A DNA stretch of 64,000 bases from Anastrepha obliqua. Taxonomy: Eukaryota > Arthropoda > Insecta > Diptera > Tephritidae. Positions 54,241-61,439 of the stretch are shown here, piece by piece. The notes under the pieces are model-generated. The model was not told where the DNA came from, made no database searches, and saw only the letters and a program-made list of their open reading frames with translations. Within the stretch, counting starts at the first letter, position 1; every line of letters begins with the position of its first letter. Where the stretch lies: contig NC_072897.1 of NCBI RefSeq assembly GCF_027943255.1, positions 63,388,406 through 63,452,405 of the forward strand. The letters are read 5' to 3'. Both the position numbers and the translations under genes were made by a program.

Positions 54241-54549
54241 TCAATAGAGAATATTATTTATTCGTTTTGAAACCTTAGAGCAGTGCTGTCCAAAATGAAA
54301 AATGTGAGTGTATAAGTGAGAACGAGAGAATGGGAGCAGCCCAGTGGGAAATTTAAACCAAAATAAATAAATATTGGATTGGAGTGGAAAATTTTTGTGG
54401 GAGGAATCGAAATGCCTTTTGATATTACATCTATAGCTTCCTTTGAACGACTTGTAACATAAAAGGCATTGCAAGTCGCCAAAGGCATTTTCTAGCATAA
54501 AAAAGTTCTCACAGGGCATTGTATTGCATAAATTAAGCGTCGCGGACAA
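54241..54549 (-). CDS. Small zinc-finger ORF inside element X, 102 codons
   Basis: The peptide begins MSATLNLCNTMPCENF and carries a finger of the form CLLC...RHFDSSH near residues 34-60, like the N-terminal BED/TTF-type fingers of hAT-family transposases. After KNFPLQSN the sequence looks random, as if an exon ended there. No catalytic core is found nearby on this strand. It may be the first exon of a lost transposase of X, or of an unrelated element. A function is not claimed. Confidence 0.4.
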   Translation of the reverse strand: MSATLNLCNTMPCENFFMLENAFGDLQCLLCYKSFKGSYRCNIKRHFDSSHKNFPLQSNIYLFWFKFPTGLLPFSRSHLYTHIFHFGQHCSKVSKRINNILY

Positions 54550-54655
54550 ACGTGGTGTTTATTCGTTGCTGGTTTGCTAACGACTGAACGATGGAGAGTA
54601 AGAATACGTGTCATCAATTGATGTATTGGATGGACAGCACTGCCTTAGAGAGATG

Positions 54656-55354
54656 GACCCGATTTACACGAGGAGACATCTGGAAGGGAGACACTGGAAA
54701 TTCTCTTTTGAAGTTTCATTCGCGTTCACACGGGCAAAAATGTTTCCGCGACATTTTGACATTTAACACTTTAGCATCGTCTGGTTCGGATGTATTCTAG
54801 CACGCGCTTACATGGAAAGCAGAGAGCGTTCGACAACAGTTTCTTAAATATATGAATGAAAAATGCAAACTGGTTAAATAATAAATAATTTGTTGTTTTT
54901 TTATTGAAATATATTTATAAATTCTTATACTTGAATAAAAAAAATTAAATTAAAAATACTTCATATGTAAATAATTAACTTAAAATTAACTTGAGCAACT
55001 AGAAATGCGAGGAAAATTAGAATTCAACATAAACATGCCCCATAATATATTTTAAATTATACCTACTTTACTAGCAAAATAATAATCGTGCATTTCCCAA
55101 GCAGTGTTCGGATGTTTGTCATCTTTGTTATCTTCCGTTTGCTTGAAAACCAACACATAACTCAGAACCTTCTCCCACAAAAGAAGAAAACGAATGAAGC
55201 AACTATCAAAAACTGGAAAGATTGGAAATACGAATAAGAAGAGCAAAGCGTGTCGCCGAGTACGGGAGACAAAATCCCTTCTCTCTTCCCCGACCGTCCT
55301 TCGCCACCGAACAAAATGTTTCCCTTCCAGATGTCTCCTCGTGTAAATCGGGTC
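54656..55354. mobile_element. 0.7-kb TIR element, copy 1 (TSD ATG)
   Basis: Ends are inverted repeats of about 34 bases beginning GACCCGATTTACACGAGGAG. Flanked by ATG (54653-54655 and 55355-55357). The interior has no convincing gene. A 3-bp duplication points to PIF/Harbinger or a similar superfamily, though TWA would be more usual. Copy 1 lies directly beside a mariner fragment. Confidence 0.9.
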
Positions 55355-55357
55355 ATG

Positions 55358-55553
55358 CTGTGTGTTGCAAACCGCCGGAAATGTGAGCAAACAATTCTCA
55401 GATTTTGCATGGTGATAACGCGCCATCGCACTGATCAAAGAGAATACAAATCGGCCTGCCGGGAGTGTTTGGAGGACTGGGTTAAGCGTTGGCACATGTG
55501 TGTTCCTTCAGACGGGTCATATTTTGAAGGAGATAATATAAATTTTCCTTAAA
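55358..55553 (+). pseudogene. Mariner transposase C-terminal scrap
   Basis: One frame gives LHGDNAPSHRTDQ near 55405 (the second catalytic Asp block of mariner, HDNAPxH), and after a deletion RWHMCVPSDGSYFEGDNI, the usual C-terminal end of mariner transposases. The third catalytic Asp region is missing. It is bounded on both sides by copies of the 0.7-kb TIR element. Confidence 0.65.
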
Positions 55554-55635
55554 TATAACTCTGTTTTGTTTAATTTAAACATTCCCGGTACTTTCTGATC
55601 ATAAGGTACATATATGCGGCTTTGCGGACAGAAAT

Positions 55636-56329
55636 GACCCGATTTACACGAGGAGACATCTGGAAGGGAGACACTGGAAATTCTCTTTTGAAGTTTCATT
55701 CGCGTTCACACGGGCAAAAATGTTTCCGCGACATTTTGACATTTAACACTTTAGCATCGTCTGGTTCGGATGTTTTCTAACACGCGCTTACATGTAAAGC
55801 AGAGAGCGTTCGACAACAGTTTCTTAAATATATGAATGAAAAATGCAAACTGGTTAAATAATAAATAATTTGTTGTTTTTTTATTGAAATATATTTATAA
55901 ATTCTTATACTTGAATAAAAAAAAATTAAATTAAAAATACTTCATATGTAAATAATTAACTTAAAATTAACTTGAGTAACTAGAAATGCGAGGAAAATTA
56001 GAATTCAACATAAACATGCCCCATAATATATTTTAAATTATACCTACTTTACTAGCAAAAATAATCGTTTCCCAAGCAGCGTTCGGATGTTTGTCATCGT
56101 TGTTATCTTCCGTTTGCTTGAAAACCAACACATAACTCAGAACCTTCTCCCACAAAAGAAGAAAACGAATGAAGCAACTGTCAAAAATTGGAAAGATTGG
56201 AAATACGAATAAGAAGAGCAAAGCGTGTCGCCGAGTACGGGAGACAAAATCCCTTCTCTCTTCCCCGACCGTCCTTCGCCACCGAACAAAATGTTTCCCT
56301 TCCAGATGTCTCCTCGTGTAAATCGGGTC
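55636..56329. mobile_element. 0.7-kb TIR element, copy 2 (TSD AAT)
   Basis: Nearly identical to copy 1 by eye over its full length and in the same orientation. Flanked by AAT (55633-55635 and 56330-56332). Differences include short indels near 56060 and 56085. Confidence 0.9.
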
Positions 56330-56332
56330 AAT

Positions 56333-57420
56333 GTGTGATACGCTGGAAGTCGCATTAACTCGCGACTGTCGCACAGTTACACCCCATTTACACACGGAGA
56401 CATCTGGAATGGAGACACTGGAAATTCTCTTTTCATGTCTCATTCGCGGGCACACGGGCAAAATTGTTTTCGGCGACATTTTGACATTTAATACTTTAGC
56501 ATCGTATGGTTCGGAAGTATTCTCGCACGCGCTTACATGTAAAGCGGAAAACGTTCGTCAAAAATTTCTTAAATATATGAATGAAAAATGCAAACTGGTT
56601 AAATAATAAATAATTTGTTGTTTTTTTTATTGAAATATATTTATAAATTCTTATACTTGAATAAAAAAATTAAATTAAAATACTTCATATGTAAATAATT
56701 AACTTAAAATTATCTTGAGTATCTAGAAATGCAGGGAAAAATTAGAAATCAACATAAACATGTCCCATAACTATTTTAAATTATACCTAATTTACTACCA
56801 AAAATAATCGTGCATTTCCCAGCAGCGTTCGGATATTTGTCATCGTTGTTTTCTTCCGTTTGTATGAAAACCAACACATAACTTAGAACTTTCTTCCACA
56901 AAAGCAGAAAACGAATGAAGCAACTGTCAAAAATTGCTTTAAGATTGGAAATACGAATAAGAAGAGCAAAGCGTGTCGCCAGTACAGGAGACAAATTCCC
57001 TTCCCTCTTCCCCGGCCGTCCTTCACCACCGAACAAAATGTTTCCCTTCCAGTGGAGACATCGTGTAAATGGGCACTTAGAAGACATATTTACATACATA
57101 TAAGGGTGCATACGTACATACGGAGCCGCGGCCACTCGACATGACAAAAATTTAAGATTTATCAAATATTGGAAAATAATTCCACGCGAAATATTCCAAC
57201 ATTGACTATTTTCGAATGGTCGCGAAAATTGGCATATGGGCGGCTCGTTTTATGAATGAAATTGAAATATGAGCTCGAACTTATGAATGAAGTTTTTGTT
57301 TTGTTCTAAATTGTTCAGCGCCGTCGCTGATAGAATCATGGCCGCTGCGACTGCGTCTACGAATGTATTTTGTTTTTGTAGTCGCTAGGCTTAGATTTTA
57401 GCTTTGGGCGACATGCGCAT
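56333..57420. repeat. Dispersed repeat R, copy 2, interrupted by TIR element copy 3
   Basis: The parts 56333-56376 and 57080-57420 match, inverted, the uninterrupted stretch 15045-15479. The second part carries landmarks GAGCCGCGGCCACTCGAC and TTAGCTTTGGGCGACATGCG. Confidence 0.75.
56380..57076. mobile_element. 0.7-kb TIR element, copy 3 (TSD TTA), more diverged
   Basis: Same family and orientation, but the inverted repeats have changed (left CACCCCATTTACACACGGAG). Flanked by TTA (56377-56379 and 57077-57079). It sits in dispersed repeat R, whose other copy at 15443 has the empty site, confirming the boundaries. Confidence 0.88.
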
Positions 57421-58190
57421 GTGAGGTATGTGTTTTTGTTGTGTTCTAGAACATTTTAGAATGTGCGGTGGCAAAGCGGCCATGGCGTTGCGCTTGCTGT
57501 TGCTTTTGCGTCTATCAAAGTACATATCGTGTTTTTGTAAGTACAATATTAGGAATATCGACTGGTGAAAGACAAAAGTACACGGAAGCAAGAAGGGAGC
57601 GCTGTGCTCGCGCATATACATATGCATGAATGTATGAACGTGCATGGATGTAGTAACATATGAATACAATTATTTTGTAGGAAGTTTAGAAGGCAAGTAG
57701 GTATATATGTATGTATATATGCTAGGACATAATACATACATAGAGCAGAATTGTTTTTGCACTTGTTAGGAAGAAACTCGCTAGTGCGTATGTGTATTTG
57801 TCTTGGAAGAATGTGATGTGCTGTGACTTGTGTACATACATAAGTCAAGGTTATTTGGGCATACATGCATATGTACATATGTATGAAAGGAAGATGATGT
57901 TCTTGCGCTTGTGCATTATTGTTTTTCATATACAAATGTACATACCTACATATGTATGTAAATGCTGTCGATACATAAACTATAAATTGACATACAATAT
58001 AAAATAAGTGTTGATTTATCTTAAACCGTTTTTTTTTCTTAATGCAAATACCTCCTATTGACATGTACATACATATTATGTATGTATATTGTCATATACC
58101 ATCATTTATGTACATATAGAGTATACGTTCATTTATGAATGTATGTAATGAAAAACTTCATGAATTACTTTCAGAACTTTATTAAAATTA
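57421..58190. repeat. CATATGTATG-type microsatellite region
   Basis: Short runs of TACATACATATGTATGTA recur at about 57620, 57705, 57865, 57935 and 58065. Open frames here on the minus strand read as repetitive Tyr/Ile/His-rich peptides and are not genes. Confidence 0.6.
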
Positions 58191-58229
58191 ATTCGCGTCG
58201 CGCGCATGCACAAAACCTTGGTTCACAAC

Positions 58230-58985
58230 GCAGGCGCAGAAATAAACGCACTGCGTATTTATCTTCCCCATGTGACTCGGCATCAATTCTCGGCGCCAAA
58301 TTTTTTTTTTTTTTTGTAAATGTGTTTTTTTTAATGTAATCGTAAAAAATTTTTAATAAATTTTATGTATCCGCTTATCATTTCAAAAGTAACAAAAGGG
58401 TAAAAAAATAAGCAGTCGAAGAAATAAATGCACCGCCTATTTTTCCTCGCCACATGTTAGACTCGATTTCAATTCCCAGTGCAAACCTTTTTTTATAAAT
58501 TTTTTTTTTTTAAATTCGTTTTTTTTTTATGTAATTAAAAAAAAATTATGTAATAAATTTTACGTATTCGCTTATTATTTCAAAAAATACGAAAATAGTA
58601 AAAATTTAATTAGTTTAATGTATTTATCCTCCCCACGTGACTCGCCATCAATTCTCGGTGCAAATTTTTTTTTTTCGTTTTTAAATTTTCTTTTTTTTTA
58701 ATGTAATCGTAAAAAAATTTTTAATAAATTTTATGTATCCGCTTATCATTTCAAAAGTAACAAAATGGTAAAAAAGTAAACAGTCGAAGAAATAAACGCA
58801 CCGCCTATTTTTCCTCGCCACATGTTAGACTCGAGTTCAATTCCCGGCGCAAACTTTTTTTATACATTTTTTTTTTTAAATCGTTTTTTTTAATGTAATT
58901 GAAAAAAAAATTATGTAATAAATTTTACGTATTCGCTTATTATTTCAAAAATACGAAAATAGTAAAAATTTAATTGGTTTAATGT
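58230..58985. repeat. Two-monomer tandem array, about 365-bp dimer, two dimers
   Basis: Monomer a (GTGACTCG.CATCAATTCTCGG, at about 58271 and 58638) alternates with monomer b (GTTAGACTCGA.TTCAATTCCC, at about 58456 and 58824). Each monomer then has long T runs and TTTTA.GTATYCGCTTATYATTTC. Monomer b holds a B-box-like AGTTCAATTCC. This is a higher-order a-b-a-b arrangement with about 185-bp monomers. Confidence 0.8.
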
Positions 58986-59092
58986 CGAGGTGAGAAATGT
59001 GTTGTGTGTTGAGGTGAAAGATGTGTGGTGTTTCTAATTTTTGTGTGGGCAAAAGTCAGTGAGGTGTCTATAAACTCGGTGTGCTAAATGAC

Positions 59093-59177
59093 CTTATTAC
59101 AAATCTTTCAGATCTCAATTGTACTAAAAAAAGCTCACAGTAACATTTGCACCTTCTCATTGCATTAACATTCTCTG
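59093..59177. repeat. Element X right terminal inverted repeat
   Basis: Complement of the left end starting at 52868; outermost 26 bases match without a gap. Confidence 0.8.
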
Positions 59178-59184
59178 CTAATAT

Positions 59185-59540
59185 AGCGCCCCATTTGATA
59201 CTGCAAAAATTCATGATGACTATTTTCAGGAGCCACTCCAAAAACAGCCATATCGCTGCCCTTATTCACTTACTTGCAAATATATTTGATTGATTTTACA
59301 GAATTGGCATATTCTGCATTTATGTGAGCGTTGAACATTTTTGACAGTATCGGTGAGTACGGAACTATCCACCGGTTATCGATTTCAACGTCTTGATTTT
59401 GAAGTTTAATTACCGCTGTCTTCACTTGACCGTCGACGATACTGTGGATATCCATCATCTCCTGTGATTGTTTCAGCAATCAATTGTTTTGGAAAACGTT
59501 TCGGCTGTGTATTTGTTGTTGTTTTCCCCATACAGGCATT
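59185..59540 (-). pseudogene. Helitron Rep-region fragment
   Basis: The frame 59479-59270 reads DVEIDNRWIVPYSPILSKMF and HINAEYANSVKSIKYICK, the conserved block following the HUH nuclease motif in Helitron Rep proteins; beyond it, EFLQYQMGRYIS leads to the X insertion. Upstream, a shifted RFPKQLIAETI is visible. The HUH motif lies further 5' and is missing because coding similarity ends near 59540. Confidence 0.85.
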
Positions 59541-59911
59541 TCGTATGAGAGGAGAGCATTACTCACATAAAATGTCATAACTCAGGAACGGCTGCACCGA
59601 TACCAATCAAACTTCACACAAATCACCTCCTCAAAGATAGAAAAGAACTCTAAAATTTTTGTGTCAATCGGTTCGGCGGTTCTTGAGTTATAAGATTACC
59701 AAGGAAATGTAAGTTGTTTTTATATATATAGATTTATTTGTGTAAGATACCCATTTAACGATTACTTATTCTTGTATATATTATTTTTAATATACATATT
59801 ATGTATGTAAATAATCCTTGTTGGACATTGTACAAATGTTCGTTAATGGATATATGGGCGTACATCTATGCGCTTATGCTGCAAACAGTCATCGACGTAA
59901 ACGTCGTCCCC
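59541..59911. other. Unassigned; non-coding repeat-like segment
   Basis: It contains CATAACTCAGGAACGGCTGC and CGGTTCGGCGGTTCTTGAG followed by a TATATATATAG stretch, wording I associate with non-coding ends of dispersed insect repeats, but I cannot place it. Confidence 0.35.
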
Positions 59912-60850
59912 TGTCAGCTGATACGATCAAACTAATGAGAACCCCATGTAAATGAAAAATTACTTCCCTTCCGTATCGTAGTATCGAAGATTTTTTCGCG
60001 GGATTTTTGAAAATTCCTCTCAGGATTGCTCTCTCACCACACAGTGTTGCCAAACACAACATTTCGAAATCAGTAACAAAATAAACTTGGAAAAAATTTA
60101 ATTTTTGTTAAAATAATATAAAAACAATGTTGAATAATGTTAATTAAAGATAAATGAAATATTCGCATTTGTTAGTTTTTGGCTTTGGTTTATTAAACAA
60201 TGAAAAATTGTAACTGATAACGCGGATGTGTGAAAAAGTGTTTAAGCAAAAATATCTATGCCAACATTGTGTAGATACAACCAAACACATACACATACGA
60301 ACCGATGTATTCTGTAAATATGTAACTAAAAGAACGCAGTTGTTCTCACGGGATGAGTTTTTGTGCTCGTTAGGGGCTGCGGTAAGGGGCAGCGTACGTC
60401 GGTCACTGTTTGCAGCTTAGTGCTGAAAACGCAGTCCGCTGTCAGCTGTTACGATCAAACTAATGAGAACTCCATGTAAATGAAAAATTCCTTTCTTCCG
60501 TATCGTGGTATCGTAGGTTTTATTTCTCGATTTTTGAAAATTCCCGTAGAACCCTGTCAGCTGATTGCTCTCTCACCACACAGTGTTGCCAAGCAGTACA
60601 TTTCGAAATCATTTACAAAATGAACTTAGAAAAATAATAATTTTTATTAAAATAACTTAAAAACACTGTTGAATAATGTTAATTATAGATAAATGAACTA
60701 CTTGCGTTTGTTGGTTTTTGGCTTTGTTTTATTAAACAATGAAAAATTGTAACTGATAACGCGGATGTGTGAAAAAGTGTGTAAGCAAAAATATCAATGG
60801 CAACATTGTGTAGATACAACCAAACACATACACACACAAACCGTATTCAC
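59912..60850. repeat. Direct tandem duplication, units 59912-60305 and 60431-60850
   Basis: Both units read TGTCAGCTG.TACGATCAAACTAATGAGAAC, then TTCCGTATCGT, TTGCTCTCTCACCACACAGTGTTGCCAA, and end with TGTAGATACAACCAAACACATACAC. Divergence is visible (roughly one change in ten bases by eye) plus a 15-base insertion in unit 2. Each has a hAT-end-like CAGTGTTGCCAA word. A 64-codon ORF at 60226-60420 spans unit 1 and the spacer and is not convincing. Confidence 0.8.
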
Positions 60851-61154
60851 ATAATCACAAACAAATTCTAATCGACTGTTGCTAAATTTACATAATTCAG
60901 TCCCTACTGTTAACTTTTGGTGAAAAATGTGTCTGTCTAATTAGTTAGTCTAATTAGTCTTCGTGGGACGAGTACCCCTCAAAATTCCATACGTTCCTGT
61001 CATTGAGACTATCTATACATTAACGTTCTTTGCCGACCGCATCAATATGCACGTTTGCCAAAAATTGAGTGATTATGACTCTTTGTTAATGCTTACTCAA
61101 TGCTCCAGTACATACTCCTGTGTGTAACACTATGCGAATTAAAGGTCGAAATTA

Positions 61155-61360
61155 TGGCAATTTGATTTCATACGGAAGCGGAAACTGTGCAGAGCCAATG
61201 TACTTAGACATAACTCACTGTAATCAGGTTTGTTAAGAACTTCCCAACTGTCGAGTAGTGGTCTTCGCGGTTAGACTTCATTTTTGACAATTCACACTGT
61301 TCGTAGCCGTGAGACTTCTCCATATCATTAACGATCTCTGTCATTTACTTTAACAACTTT
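61155..61360. repeat. Dispersed repeat Q, copy 2 (inverted relative of 40007-40215)
   Basis: Landmarks GTGCAGAGCCAATGTACTT, TTTTTGACAATTCACAC and GACTTCTCCATATCATTAAC are the complements of those in copy 1. It lies directly upstream of the LINE at 61.4 kb and may be part of that element's 5' region or an older insertion. Confidence 0.75.
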
Positions 61361-61439
61361 TTAGGACTTTACTATGAGGTAGTACATCATCAAGTTGTTC
61401 TCCTTGCCGCGGGTTGCTCGTGCCAAGGATGATCGAACA

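Larger units (their letters stand above)
52868..59177. mobile_element. Element X: 6.3-kb TIR element inserted in the Helitron
   Basis: The two ends are inverted repeats: CAGAGAATGTTAATGCAATG at 52868 and its exact complement ending at 59177. The similarity continues through GAGCTTTTTT and on to TAATAAGGTCATTT about 75-85 bases in, with gaps. CTAATAT flanks both ends (52861-52867 and 59178-59184). Helitron coding on the two sides (MGRYIS to the right, TNEAV to the left) joins when X and one CTAATAT are removed. The CAG end suggests hAT, but the duplication is 7, not 8, bases; one base may be lost. No full transposase is seen inside. Confidence 0.8.
45690..59540 (-). mobile_element. Helitron remnant in three pieces (59540-59178, 52867-51167, 46198-45690)
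   Basis: Minus-strand Rep/helicase coding is split by a copia element and by TIR element X. Removing each insertion and one target-duplication copy restores local continuity of the Helitron reading frame. Helitrons replicate by rolling circles using a Rep nuclease and a PIF1-like helicase. The 5' end (HUH nuclease start) is missing beyond 59540, and the termini are not defined. Numerous stops show it is old. Confidence 0.85.

Noticed and set aside
54656..57076. Simple tandem satellite or CRISPR-like array
   Set aside because: Each copy has its own terminal inverted repeats and its own 3-bp flanking duplication, and spacers differ in length and content.
57549..58070. 173-codon minus-strand ORF
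   Set aside because: Its sequence is a translation of CATATGTATG-type microsatellites, with no conserved domain.
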